Translations under genes and position numbers: made by a program
DNA from: Bubalus kerabau
Taxonomy: Eukaryota; Chordata; Mammalia; Artiodactyla; Bovidae
DNA length: 64,000 bases
Direction of reading: 5' to 3'
Assembly (NCBI RefSeq): GCF_029407905.1
Contig: NC_073624.1
Span: forward strand, 120,404,001-120,468,000
In this document: one piece after another, positions 10,499 through 21,348 of the stretch
Position numbering within the stretch: position 1 is the first letter of the stretch
How the letters are laid out: every line of letters starts with the position of its first letter
Notes under the pieces: generated by a model
Told to the model about the DNA's origin: nothing
The model's database searches: none
What the model saw: the letters and a program-made list of their open reading frames with translations, nothing else

Positions 10499-11334
10499 CA
10501 GTAAGTCTCCTACATGCAAACCTTCAAGTTATGAACTTTCAAAGATGCAGACATGCATTCCATCAACATCAGGCATAAATGAAGTTGCAACTTGCCCTCC
10601 ATCTCCTCCTGTTGATGACCCTTCAGCTCTATCATCTCCCACCTCTTCTTCCTCCTCTAGTGAGTAACTCTACTTGTCCATTCACTTGATGCCAGCCCCT
10701 GTATACCAGCTACTGTACTATACTACTGTACTTTTCAAGGTATTGTAAGATTAACACTGTTTTCTTTATTTTTTGTGTTTGTTTCTTGGATGTTGTTTGT
10801 GTGAAAAGTATTATAAACCTATTACAGTTATTGCTGTTGTTGTTCAGTGGCTAAGTCATGTCCAACTCTTTGCAGCCCTATGGACTGCAGCATGCTAGGC
10901 TTCCCTGTCTTTCACTATCTCCCAGAGTTTACCCAAACTCATGTCCATTGAGTCAGTGATGCCATCCAACCATCTTGTACTCTGTCACCCCTTTCTCCTG
11001 CTCTCAATCTTTCCCAGCAGCAGGGTCTTTTCTAATGAGTCAACCCTTCACATCCGGTGGCCAAAGTATCAGAGCTTCAGCTTTAGCATCAGTCTTCTAA
11101 TGAATAGCCAAGGTTGATTTCCTTTAGGATTGATTGATGTGATCTCCTTGCAGTCCAAGGGACTCTCAAGAGTCTTCTCCAGCACCATAATTCGAAAACA
11201 TCAAATTACATTACAGTACTATATTGTCAATTGTGTTAGTTTGGTACCTAGGCTAACTTTGTTGGGCTTATGAATAAATTGGACTTACAAACATGTCTTG
11301 GGATGGAACTCTTTCATATGTGGAATCCTTACTG
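10499..11334. mobile_element. Tigger-like DNA transposon, non-autonomous
   Basis: Left end CAGTAAGTCTCCTACATG and right end, reverse-complemented, CAGTAAGGATTCCACATATG form imperfect terminal inverted repeats of about 20 bp. Both ends are flanked by TA (10497-10498 and 11335-11336), the duplication used by Tc1/mariner-pogo transposases. The interior is AT-rich with no transposase frame, as in an old mammalian deletion derivative, and a BovB sits inside. Confidence 0.7.
10829..11209 (-). mobile_element. BovB 3' fragment inside the DNA transposon
   Basis: Minus strand, from the C-terminal coding region to the 3' end, ending left in a GTT-rich tail. ATTACAGT flanks it at 10821-10828 and 11210-11217, and the transposon reads continuously when the insert is removed. 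Confidence 0.88.
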
Positions 11335-11336
11335 TA

Positions 11337-12337
11337 TAGTGTTAGGAATTTGGTACAAGGAAGGGGAGATTATAGTGTGTGTTCTGTCTGCAATCTTAAA
11401 ACTGGGAGTCTTGAGCTATTTTGTCCCAACAGAGAAAAATATTTATTTTAAAAACAGATACATTCATGAAGTGATAACAGCAAAAGAGGAAAGAGGATAG
11501 AAAAGAAGTTAAAAATTAAGAATTAAATCATTATATACAAGGCACTCTATCCCATCCCATTGACTCTTTAACAGAGATCAAAAACTTAACACTAAGCTTT
11601 CATTTGCCCAAGATGAAGAGGAAAATGCGATCAGATTCGTGACTCAAAGTGAGTAGTACTCAAAAGAAGCTGACGTACCTCAGTCCTGAGTCACAAATGC
11701 ATCTCTCATTGCCTACACAGAAGACCCTTTGTGGTGTGGATAGCATCCTCAATACTACATTTGTTGAAAATACAGTATCAGATTTCAGGATAAGCCAGTG
11801 ACATCATACTAAAGCTTAATTCACAAAAGCAGTTCTTACTCGGATGCATCATTGAGATAACTAGCTTAATACTAAAAAAATAAAAAAAAATATTTTAAGA
11901 CATGTTTCCCACAGAGGAGGAACTACACCTCTATGTTCTAGGGAGCGTTTCAGAAATTTTGAGTTTTTATTTTTTTCGTTGTTCTTGCTATGTTTGTGGG
12001 GCACTTCAGGCATTTCGTGGGAAAAATTAAGGTGGGGTGTCAGACATCCTAAAAACATGAGAAAGTCCCGCCGAATGAGGATGAGCTTCACCCTTCTTGT
12101 GTCTTCACAAAAGACATACTTTTACCATGTCGTGCCAGACATGGCCACACACATGCTTGCACATATGCTGGCGGCCTTCCAAGACAGGAAATATATTTTC
12201 TGAGTTCTCTAAAAACTGACCTAACCCATGTCATAGGAAAGGAATTACTTTTACGTTACACTGGTAAGACTGCTGCTGCTGCTTTGCTAATTCTTCGCTT
12301 TCTCCATTTTGACACTTAGTCATTTCCCATGGCATTC
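11337..12337. other. Unique sequence
   Basis: No repeat recognised. The short frames at 11861-12091 (minus) and 11979-12203 (plus) have no support. Confidence 0.4.
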
Positions 12338-12462
12338 TTTTTTTTTTTTTTTTAATTTTATTTTATTTTTAAACTTTACATAACTGTATTAGATTTGCCA
12401 AATATCAAAATGAATCCGCCACAGGTACACATGTGTTCCCCATCCTGAACCCTCTTATCCAA
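12338..12462 (-). mobile_element. L1 3' end, truncated
   Basis: A T-run at the left is the reversed poly(A). The minus strand reads GGTTCAGGATGGGGAACACA, then GTGGCGGATTCATTTTGATA, the bovine L1 3' UTR end. Confidence 0.85.
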
Positions 12463-13789
12463 ACCTTGTCAAAGGCTCTTTCCTTTTCTTTTTCTTATCA
12501 TGTACATATAAGTCAGGTTATTATTAATCATTCCACTAGTTTTAATTAGGGTTCCCTCACTTCTCTGCCCTTTAATTTTCCTTCCTTTATACCGAATGGC
12601 TTCTGACTTTATCTTAAATCCAAGTATTCATCATAAGCAGCTGCAAGCATCAGACTACTTCATTCTGTTTTCTAGTATAATCCTGCTTGAGCACTTACAT
12701 ATTAATATGTATTACATATTATTTTATAATAAATTACATTCTTTTTTCCCTTATTTATAGTTAAAGCATTATATCACCCTTTTTTAAATTAAAATATGTT
12801 CTTTTATGATATTTTATTATCTCTGAATTTTATTTCATGATAAAAGAAAAAGAGGGAAATACAAAGTATTTGTTATGAAACAAATCATCTTTCATCTTAA
12901 TGTTATGAAACATTATCATCTTTGAGTATGATAAAGGTAAAAGCCATTTGTAGAGACAGGAAAGTGCTTGCAAAAAGATAGACTAGCATCACAGTTCCCA
13001 ACTGGATATCTTCCTATGTAGCACCTGAGGCACTCTGTACTCCTGCCTAGGTGGATGAGAGCAAAGGAATTAGAGGGGAATAGAGTAAAATGAGGGAGAG
13101 GGGCAGTGGACTAGCCTGTACCCCTACCATCTGAAGTGGAAAGGATTTGAGGATGCTTGAGTTTCCAGTGGGAGGGAAACTGGAAGATAACACAGAAGAT
13201 AACTAAAGAGGCTACCTGACGGACAAGGGAGTCCAAGCAGTGAGAGGTATGGGATCCAAGGCTGATGGGACTTTGGAGAAGTCCTTCAGGAGCCCATCTC
13301 CCATGTCAGGGATGATACGGTGGGTATTCTACCATAGAGCCCGCAAAGAACAAACACATACATACTATAGAGAAGCCAGGCTTTGGCTGCCACTTATACA
13401 GAAGCCGTCAATTATAAAGGGGGAACCAAAACAGTGCTATTTAATTCTGCCTTTCCCCATCCTTCTGGACAGACCTGAACACTCCAAAGGATATACAGTA
13501 ACCCAGAAAAGGGAGTAAGGCAGAAGGGAGGCTCCTCCCCTTTCCTTTGCAAGGCTCAATTCCTGATCAAGGACAAATTAGAGAATAGGTAGTCCTTTGA
13601 ACTGGATATAAGATATAAGCCATAAAGTGAACCGTGTATACCTAGAAGAGACTAGAAGACAATGGGATCTTCCAATTCTAGATATGGGATGAAAAAGGGC
13701 AATTCAACTGAGTATGTTTGAAGTTAATTATTGGAGAAAATTAAGATATTTTATATCTATATCTTACTGAGTTCATTTTTCTGAATATA
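12463..13789. other. Unique sequence
   Basis: AT-rich to about 12900, then moderately purine-rich. A 92-codon plus frame at 13240-13518 has no known motif. Confidence 0.4.
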
Positions 13790-14886
13790 TTAATTCAGTT
13801 CAGTTCAGTCACTCAGTCGTGTCCAACTCTTTGCAACCCCATGAACCGCAGCATGCCAGGCCTCCCTGTCCATCACCAACTCCTGAAATTCACTCAAACT
13901 CATGTCCATTGAGTCGGTGATGCCATTCAGCCATCTCATCCTCTGTCGTCCCCTTCTCCTTGCACCCCCAATCCCTCTCAGCATCAGAGTCTTTTCCAAT
14001 CAGTCAGCTCTTCGCATCAGGTGGCCAAAGTATTGGAGTTTCAGCTTCAACATCAGTCCTTCCAGTGAACACCCAGAACTGATCTCTAGGATGGACTGGT
14101 TGGACCTTCTTGCAGTCCAAGGGACTGTCAAGAGTCTTCTCCAATACCACAGTTCAAAACCATCAATTATTCAGTGCTCAACTTTCTTTAGAGTCCAACT
14201 CTCACATCCATACATGACTACTGGAAAAACCATAGCTTTGACTAGATGGATCTTTGTTGACAAAGTAATGTCTCTGCTTTTGAATATGCTATCTAGGTTG
14301 GTCATAACTTTCCTCCCAAGGATGCAATCACCATCTGTAGTGATTTTGGAGCCCCAAAAAATAAAGTCTGACACTGTTTCCACTGTTTCCCCATCTACTT
14401 GCCATGAAATGATGGGACTGATGCCATGATCTTAGTTTTGTGAATGTTGAGCTTGAAGCCAACTTTTTCACTCTCCTCTTTCACTTTCATCAAGAGGCTC
14501 TTTAGTTCTTCTTCACTTCTGCCATAAGGGCGGTGTCATCTGCATATCTGAGGTGATTGATCTTTCTCCCGACAATCTTGATTCCAGCTTGTGCTTCTTC
14601 CAGCCCAGCATTTCTCATGATGTACTCTGCATATAAGTTAAATAAGCAGGGTGACAATATACAGCCTTGACGTACTCCTTTTCCTATTTGGAACCAGTCT
14701 GTTGTTCCATGTCCAGTTCTAACTGTTGTTTCCTGACCTGCATATAGGTTTCTCAAGAGGCAGGTCAGGTGGTCTGGTATTCCCGTCTCTTTCAGAATTT
14801 TCCACAGTTTATGGTGATCCACACAGTCCAAGGCTTTGGCATAGCCAATAAAGCAGAAATAGATGTATTTCCAGAACTCTCTTGCT
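13790..14886 (-). mobile_element. BovB LINE, 1.1 kb, 5'-truncated
   Basis: Minus strand, from the FIGYAKALD block (diverged FIDYAKAFD, near 14830-14860) through YADD to the TTCAGTTCAGTTCAGT 3' tail at the left. Coding remnants are 14502-14948, 14171-14383 (ending at a CGA-to-TGA stop at 14171) and 13805-13999, with indels between. The 5' break coincides with a GATA microsatellite. Confidence 0.94.
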
Positions 14887-14935
14887 TTATCGATAGATAG
14901 ATAGATATAGGTAGATTGATAAACAGATGATAGAT
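14887..14935. repeat. (GATA)n-type microsatellite
   Basis: Imperfect GATA/AGAT units directly abut the BovB 5' truncation point. Confidence 0.75.
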
Positions 14936-15887
14936 AATGAATAGGCAAATAGGAGATACATTTCTAATAAACTAAGAGCTCTACAACTTGAAATTATTCA
15001 TCCTTTTATTAAAAAAAAAGGTTGAACAACCTTTTATCTAGTCCAACTAGACAAGACTATAAATAGAGACAAGGATCAGAGCCCAAAACACAAAATTGTC
15101 CTTGAACAATTTTGTCCTTGGTGCCCTCTCTGCCTGCTTTATTTGGTTAGAGTATTTAAGTTAATTGTGCAAAGCCTTATCAGTCAGAGAATTTTGGTTT
15201 CTACAAAATTCAGAGTTGTTAATCTTGAATTGTAAAACCAGGGAAAATAAGTCTCCAGATATCCTCTGAATGCTGAGTCTCCATGAAATCATCACCAAAT
15301 TCAATACAATCTGGTCTCATTTTTCTGATTTTACAGCTAACCTCAGATTCCTCCACAAGGACTAATTACACTTGAAATTTTTGAGCCATGAAAGATTATA
15401 AGAATATTTCAATCTGATAAAATCCTAGATTGCTTCTTTTAATTTGTTTCTCAGCATCATCACTATGCTGACTTGGTAAGGAGTTTTGGGCAATATAGAA
15501 ACCCTTGTCACATGGGACCCTACGAGGATATTGTCCATCACTATATGAACAGAGTTTGTCTTAGGTTATCAGCAGCCACCAGGTGAAGAAGTTTCATCAT
15601 TGGCACTCAAAGCAAAAATGGTTTAAGTGGTCAGAAAGCAACAGATATTCCCTTTCACCAAAAATGCAATTATCCTTGCCACTCCCAAAGGGGAGGGATG
15701 CAGACAAGCCTGTTGAGATTCACAAAGACTGAAAATCCCTCCTAATTTTGTCAGCCCTATAATTTCCCTAAGCCAACCATGAAAGCAGATATGGTCTAGA
15801 ATAAACCTGAAGACTGATTCAATCCATACATGGGGAAAAATTGCTTTAACATGACCCATAATATTTCATCTAAAGAATTTGTGTATT
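14936..15887. other. Unassigned sequence
   Basis: Nothing firmly recognised. A 78-codon minus frame at 15623-15859 has protein-like composition but no motif I know. Confidence 0.35.
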
Positions 15888-16096
15888 TATTTGTGCGAGT
15901 ACTCAGCTGTATCTGACTCTTTGCGACCATATGGACTATAGCTTGCCAGGGTCCTCTGTCCATGGGATTTCCCCAGCAAGAAATCTGGAGTGAGTTGCCA
16001 TTTCCTCCTCTAGGAAATCTTTCCTACCCAGGGTCTAACCTGCATCCCCTGCAATGCAGGCAGATTCCTTACCATTGAGCCACTGGGGAAGCTCAT
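15888..16096 (-). mobile_element. Bov-tA SINE, diverged
   Basis: Head at the right (reverse complement of TTCCCCAGTGGCTCAATGG), body to the left ending near TGCGAGTACTCAGC. More diverged than most copies here. Confidence 0.9.
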
Positions 16097-16424
16097 CTAA
16101 AGGACAATAGTAAGTAAATGCTAAGATCTAGAACAATGGTTCTCCATATGTGGTCCTCAGATGTGTGGCATCCGCGTCACCTTGGAATTTATGAGAAATG
16201 AACATTCTCACCCTCCAACCTCTGGAACATAATGAATTGGAAACTCTGGGGTTGGATCCAGAAATCTGTGTTTTAAGAAACCCTCTAGGTGATTCTGACA
16301 TGTGCTAAAGTCTGAAAATCATAGATTTATGATGCTGGCTCTCAGAGTAGAGAGATGGGGAGACTTTCCCCAGATTATTCCATGAAGTTCCTGTCAGTAA
16401 GATGTGACAGAATGTGGCAGACTG

Positions 16425-16660
16425 TATTTTCCAAAGATGACGGGAACAATATCTCCCATCCCATGTGCTCTGCTTATAATGACATTGACAATCTTCCATC
16501 AAGAAACTGAGTCTATGGCCCCTACCCTTGAATCTCGATGGGCTTGTATTTCAGTGTTAACCAACAGAATGTGGTAAAACTATGTTGTGATAACTAAGTG
16601 ACTTCTCAGCCACCAAAGGCAATTCAACTCCTGTCTTGCTTACTGTAATACTTTCTCTTA
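16425..16660 (+). mobile_element. MLT1-type LTR, 5' half
   Basis: The run TTTTCCAAAGATGACGGGAA, CCATCCCATGTGCTC, GGGCTTGTATTTCAGTGTTAACC and AGAATGTGGTAAAACTATG matches the first half of an MLT1-type MaLR LTR. It stops near CTTTCTCTTA and its other half lies at 18613-18885. Confidence 0.65.
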
Positions 16661-16955
16661 AGACTTCGGCCAATGTGTTAGCAGTCTGAACATAGTCTAA
16701 TAACTTTTACAGCTCTGGTGAACTGAAAATAGAAATGCTCATACCTAGAGCCTTCCAAACATTTTTTTCTTTTATTCCACAATTAAAACAAATGTCAGTC
16801 TCATTTAAAATAATTATTTTGTTTTTAAACTGATATGCTACATAGTTTCATATTCAAGAAAACATTCATCTTTTTAACTTCAAGTACAATCCTAAATATT
16901 TTTAAGGAATTCAATGTAAACAATTATTAATCTTAATAAACCAGGGATATTAAAA

Positions 16956-17164
16956 AAATAGATGGGGAAACAGTGACAGATTTTATTTTCTTGGGCTCCA
17001 AAATCACTGTGGATAGTGACTGCAGCCACAAAATTAAAAGACGGTTGCTCCTTGGAAAATAAGCTATGATAAACTAGACAGCATATTAAAAAGCAGAGAC
17101 ATCATTTTGCCAGTAAAGGTCCATATAGTAAAAGCTATGGTTTTTCCAGTAGTCAGGTACAAAT
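16956..17164 (+). mobile_element. BovB fragment, first part
   Basis: From AATAGATGGGGAAACAG through the LGSKIT-equivalent region to a degraded VVMYG-equivalent (GTCAGGTACAAATATGAG). It continues at 17388 after a SINE. Old, with many substitutions and indels. Confidence 0.88.
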
Positions 17165-17387
17165 ATGAGTGAAAGTGTTAGTTGTTCAGTCATGTCTGAC
17201 TCTGCAACCCCATGGACTGTAGCCCGCCAAGCTCCTCTGTCCATGGAATTTCCCAGGCAAGAACACTGGAGTGGGTTGCCATTCCCTTCTCAGGGGATCT
17301 TCCTGACTCAGGGATTGAATGTGGGACTTCTGCATTGTGGGTGGATTCTTTACCATCTGAGTCACTGGGAAATCCACTCATGTGAAA
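17165..17387 (-). mobile_element. Bov-tA SINE nested in BovB
   Basis: Minus orientation, head at the right (reverse complement of TTTCCCAGTGACTCAGATGG). The flanks TACAAATATGAG and TATGAATGTGAG agree at 9 of 12 positions with only transitions between them, as expected of an aged target-site duplication. Confidence 0.9.
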
Positions 17388-17818
17388 ATCCACTCGCATC
17401 TATGAATGTGAGAGTTGGACCTTAATAAAGAAGGCTAAGTGCTGAAAAATTGATGTCTCTGAACTGTGGTGCTGGAGAAGACTCTTGAGAGTCCCTTGAA
17501 CAGCAAGGAGATAAAACCAGCAAATCCTAAAGGACATCAACCCTGAGTATTCATTGAAAGGACTGATGCTAAAGCTGATACTTTGGCCACCTGATGCAAA
17601 GAGCAGACTCATTGGAAAAGACCCTGATGCTGGGAAAGCCTGAAAGCAGAAGAAAGGGATGACAGAGGATGAGGGGGTTAGATGGCATCACCGAGTCAAT
17701 GGACATGAGTTTGAGCAAGCTCCGGGAGACAGTGAAGGACAGAGAAGCCTGGCGTGCTGTAGTTCATGGGGTCACAAAGAGTTGGACATGACTTAGCAAC
17801 TGAACAACAGCAACAATT
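17388..17818 (+). mobile_element. BovB fragment, second part to 3' end
   Basis: Resumes at TATGAATGTGAGAGTTGGAC and ends at GACATGACTTAGCAACTGAAC plus a CAACAGCAAC tail. It carries the CGA-to-TGA stop at 17443 seen in four other copies of this window. Confidence 0.9.
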
Positions 17819-18084
17819 TTTAAAAAGCATCTCCAGTCACTGATTTATATGTCAGCATGATTTGAACAGTGGGGATAAGTGGCCAGGAGTGGCCATTACA
17901 TGTCGACCCTTAAGGTTAAAATATGTTCCCAGTGCAAGGAAAAATCTGTGTTACCTGTCATTATAGTAGTCTAAAATTCTATAATCACTAAAATGCCAGT
18001 TTAACTTCCACAGTGTGAAAATACCCTTAGAGTACACTGATGGATAGAATTTTAATGTCAATAAATAATTCTTTATGCCAAAAA

Positions 18085-18612
18085 ATTTGAAATTTTTAAG
18101 GAAGCAATCTAAGTGTCCATCAACAGATGAATGGATAAAAATGTTACACATACACACACACAGAGACACAAACAATATTACCCAGCCATGAAAAATAATA
18201 AAATTGCTGCCATTTGCAGCAACATGAGTGGGCTTGAAGGGCATTATGCTAAGTAAAATAAGTCAGACATAAAAACACAAATACTATATAATACTACTTA
18301 CATGTGGAATCTAAAAAATATAACAAATTAGTGAATATAACAAAAAAGAAGCAGACTCACTGATACAGGGAACAAACTAGTGATTACCAGTGGGAATTGG
18401 GAAGGGGGGAGAGGCAATAGAGGGGTATGAGATTAAGAGGTACAAACTATAAAGTATAAAATTAGTTACAAGGATATATTGTATAAATGGAGACTATAGC
18501 CAATATTTCATAATAGCTATAATTTGAATATAACCTTTAAAAATGGTGAACCATTATACTGCGCTTCAGTAACTTATATAATATTGTACACCAATTAAAC
18601 TTCAATTTTAAG
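18085..18612 (+). mobile_element. Old L1 3' end
   Basis: AAGCAATCTAAGTGTCCATC, then ACAGATGAATGGATAAA, CATTATGCTAAGTAAAATAAG and TACATGTGGAATCTAAAAAA: end of ORF2 and 3' UTR of an old mammalian L1, ending in an A-rich tail. Confidence 0.85.
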
Positions 18613-18885
18613 AAAGGTAAGAGATCTTGGCCCTTGAGACTTCCGTGCTGTGAGGAAACCCAAAGTAGTGCATAAGGAGGAATCACTTCAAGAGGCCCCG
18701 AGACTGGAGATGCTCAGCCAAGCCCAGTTGCTTCAATATCGAGCTCTTTCAGCTCCAAGTACCACTGACCGCAACTGCATGAGAGAACCTGAGCCAGACC
18801 AACTCAACGGCGTCCTTCCCAAATTTCTGACCCACATAAACTGTGAGAGCTAATAAAATGGTTGTCATCACTTTAAACCACTAAT
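18613..18885 (+). mobile_element. MLT1-type LTR, 3' half
   Basis: CCGTGCTGTGAGGAAACCC, ACTGCATGAGAGAACCTGAG, TTCTGACCCACATAAACTGT and AATAAAATGGTTGT followed by TTTAAACCAC are the 3' half of an MLT1-type LTR, including its poly(A) signal. It completes the piece at 16425-16660 in the same orientation. Confidence 0.75.
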
Positions 18886-18983
18886 TATTTAAAAGATAGC
18901 CAAACTGTGCTCTGGTGCTATAACCTCATTTTTTCCCAAAGTCAGCCAGTGGTCCCAATGCCACCTTTCCTTTGTTCATTGTA

Positions 18984-18995
18984 AAAGGCATGGTT
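18984..18995. repeat. Left target-site duplication of inverted BovB
   Basis: AAAGGCATGGTT, identical to 21337-21348, directly before the BovB 3' tail. Confidence 0.88.
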
Positions 18996-19014
18996 CAGTT
19001 CAGTTCAGTTCAGT

Positions 19015-20181
19015 TCACTTGCTCAGTCGTGTCCGACTCTTTGCGACCCCATGAATTGCAGCACGCCAGGCCTCCCTGTCCATCACCAACTCCCGGAGTT
19101 CACTCAGACTCACGTCCAGCGAGTCAGTGATGCCATCCAGCCATCTCATCCTCTGTCGTCTCCTTCTCCTCCTGCCCCCAATCCCTCCCAGCATCAGAGT
19201 CTTCTCCAGATGAGTCAACTCTTCACATGAGGCGGCCATAGTATTGGAGTTTCAGCTTTAGCATCAGTCCTTCCAAAGAAATCCCAGGGCTGATCTCCTT
19301 CAGAATGGACTGGTTGGATCTCCTTGCAGTCCAAGGGACTCTCAAGAGTCTTCTCCAACACCACAGTTCAAAAGCATCAATTCTTCAGCGTTCAGCCTTC
19401 TTCACAGTCCAACTCTCACATCCATACATGACCACAGGAAAAACCATAGCCTTGACTAGACGAATCTTTGTTGGCAGAGTAATGTCTCTGCTTTTGAATA
19501 TGCTATCTAGGTTGGTCATAACTTTCCTTCCAAGGAGTAAGCGTCTTTTAATTTCATGACTGCAGTCACCATCTGCAGTGATTTTGGAGCCCAGAAAAAT
19601 AAAGTCTGACACTGTTTCCACTGTTTCCCCATCTATTTCCCATGAAGTGATGGGACCAGATGCCATGATCTTCGTTTTCTGAATGTTGAGCTTTAGGCCA
19701 ACTTTTTCACTCTCCACTTTCACTTTCACCAAGAGGCTTTTTAGTTTCTCTACACTTTCTGCCATAAGGGTGGTGTCATCTGCATATCTGAGGTGATTGA
19801 TATTTCTCCCGGCAATCTTGATTCCAGCTTGTGCTTCTTCCAGCCCAGCGTTTCTCATGATGTACTCTTCATATAAGTTAAATAAGCAGGGTGACAGTAT
19901 ACAGCCTTGACATACTCCTTTTCCTATTTGGAACCAGTCTGTTGTTCCATGTCCAGTTCTAACTGTTGCTTCCTGACCTGCATACAGGTTTCTCAAGAGG
20001 CAGGTCAGGTGGTCTGGTATTCCCATCTCTTTCAGAATTTTCCACAGTTTATTGTGATCCACACAGTCAAAGGCTTTGGCATAGTCAATAAAGCAAAAGT
20101 AGATGTTTTTCTGGAACTCTCTTGCTTTTTCCATGATCCAGCAGATGTTGGCAATTTGATCTCTGGTTCCTCTGTCTTTTC
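19015..20181 (-). pseudogene. BovB reverse transcriptase part, one main stop
   Basis: The minus frame at 20134-19385 is open for 249 codons: MEKAREFQKNIYFCFIDYAK, AFDCVDH, LTCLLRNLYAGQEATVRTGH, QGCILSPCLFN, LRYADDTTLMAE and the thumb region to SWTVKKAER, with catalytic Asp in FIDYAKAFD and YADD intact. It ends at a CGA-to-TGA stop (19385-19387). The C-terminal region resumes at 19239-19015 (GRRRRRRQRMRWLDGITDS). This is the best preserved palm domain here, but it is detached from its endonuclease by the inversion. Confidence 0.93.
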
Positions 20182-20183
20182 CA

Positions 20184-20470
20184 GGAGGACCTACCCCACA
20201 TCCAAGGAGCCATGGCTACACGGGCGCAGAAGGACCTAGAGGAGCTATCCCACGTTGAAGGTCAGGAAGGGCGGTGGTGAGGAGATACCCCTCATCCAAG
20301 GTAAGGAGCAGCGGCTGCGCCTTGCTGGAGCAGCCGTGAAGAGATACTCCACGCCCAAGGTAAGAGAAATCCAAGTAAGACGGTAGGTGTTGCAAGAGGG
20401 CATCAGAGGGCAGACACACTGAAACCATACTCACAGAAAACTAGTCAATCTAATCACACTAGGACCACAG
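20184..20470 (+). promoter_or_regulatory. BovB 5' leader (putative internal promoter)
   Basis: GC-richer leader with three related words (CACATCCAAGG, CCTCATCCAAGGTAAGG, CACGCCCAAGGTAAG), preceding the endonuclease frame. The leader of a LINE must carry its own promoter; activity here is inferred only. This is the only BovB 5' end in the window. Confidence 0.5.
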
Positions 20471-20472
20471 CC

Positions 20473-21183
20473 TTGTCTAACTCAATGAAACTAAGCCATG
20501 CCCATGGGGCAACCCAAGATGGGCGGGTCACGGTGGAGAGATCTGACAGAATGTGGTCCACTGGAGAAGGGAATGGAAAATCACTTCAGTATTCTTGCCT
20601 TGAGAACCCCATGAACAGTATGAAAAGGCAAAATGATAGGATACTGAAAGAGGAACTCCCCAGGTCGGTAGGGGCCCAATATGCTACTGGAGATCAGTGG
20701 AGAAATAACTCCAGAAAGAATGAAGGGATGGAGCCAAAGCAAAAACAATACCTAGCTGTGGATGTGACTGGTGATAGAAGCAAGGTCCGATGCTGTAAAG
20801 AGCAATATTGCATAGGAACCTGGAATGTCAGGTCCATGAATCAAGGCAAATTGGAAATGGTCAAACAAGAGATGGCAAGAGTTAATGTCAACATTCTAGG
20901 AATCAGCGAACTCAAATGGACTGGAATGGGTGAATTTAACTCAGATGACCATTATATCTACTACTGTGGGCAGAAATCCCTCAGAAGAAATGGATTAGCC
21001 ATCATGGTCAACAAAAGAGTCCAAAATGCAGTACTTGGATGCAATCTCAAAAACGACAGAATAATCTCTGTTCGTTTCCAAGGCAAACCATTCAATATCA
21101 CAATAATCCAAGTCTATGCCCCAACCAGTAATGCTGAAGAAGGTGAAGTTGAACGGTCTATGAAGACCTACAAGACCTTTTAG
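20473..21183 (+). pseudogene. BovB endonuclease part, inverted segment
   Basis: A 236-codon frame. After an N-terminal stretch of low similarity it reads YCIGTWNVRSMNQGKLEM, NILGISELKWTGMG (Glu of the ISELKWTG block is an expected metal ligand) and IIQVYAPTSN, the APE-type endonuclease that nicks target DNA for target-primed reverse transcription. A one-base T deletion near 21160 (ACGGTCTATGAAG) shifts the frame, ending it at TAG 21181; related sequence continues to 21336. The first ATG is only the first in this frame; the true element start is not certain. Confidence 0.88.
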
Positions 21184-21336
21184 AACACCCAGAAAAGATG
21201 TTCTTCTCATTATAGAGGACTGGAATGCAAAAATAGGAAGTCAAGAAACACCTGGAGTAACAGGCAAATTTGGCCTTGGAATACGGAATGAAGCAGGGCA
21301 AAGAGAGTTTTGCCAAGAAAATGCACTGGTCATAAC

Positions 21337-21348
21337 AAAGGCATGGTT
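21337..21348. repeat. Right target-site duplication of inverted BovB
   Basis: AAAGGCATGGTT, identical to 18984-18995. Confidence 0.88.

Larger units (their letters stand above)
18996..21336 (-). mobile_element. BovB with 5' inversion (twin priming)
   Basis: 18996-20181 is the BovB 3' half on the minus strand, from the palm domain to the CAGTTCAGTT tail at the left. Directly joined, 20182-21336 is the BovB 5' end on the plus strand: leader (AGGAGGACCTACCCCACATC) and endonuclease, stopping at ATGCACTGGTCATAAC. About 1 kb of internal sequence is missing at the junction. Identical 12-bp duplications bound the whole unit, so it is one insertion event, in the arrangement made by twin priming. A short AAA overlap with the target exists at the right edge. 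Confidence 0.93.
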
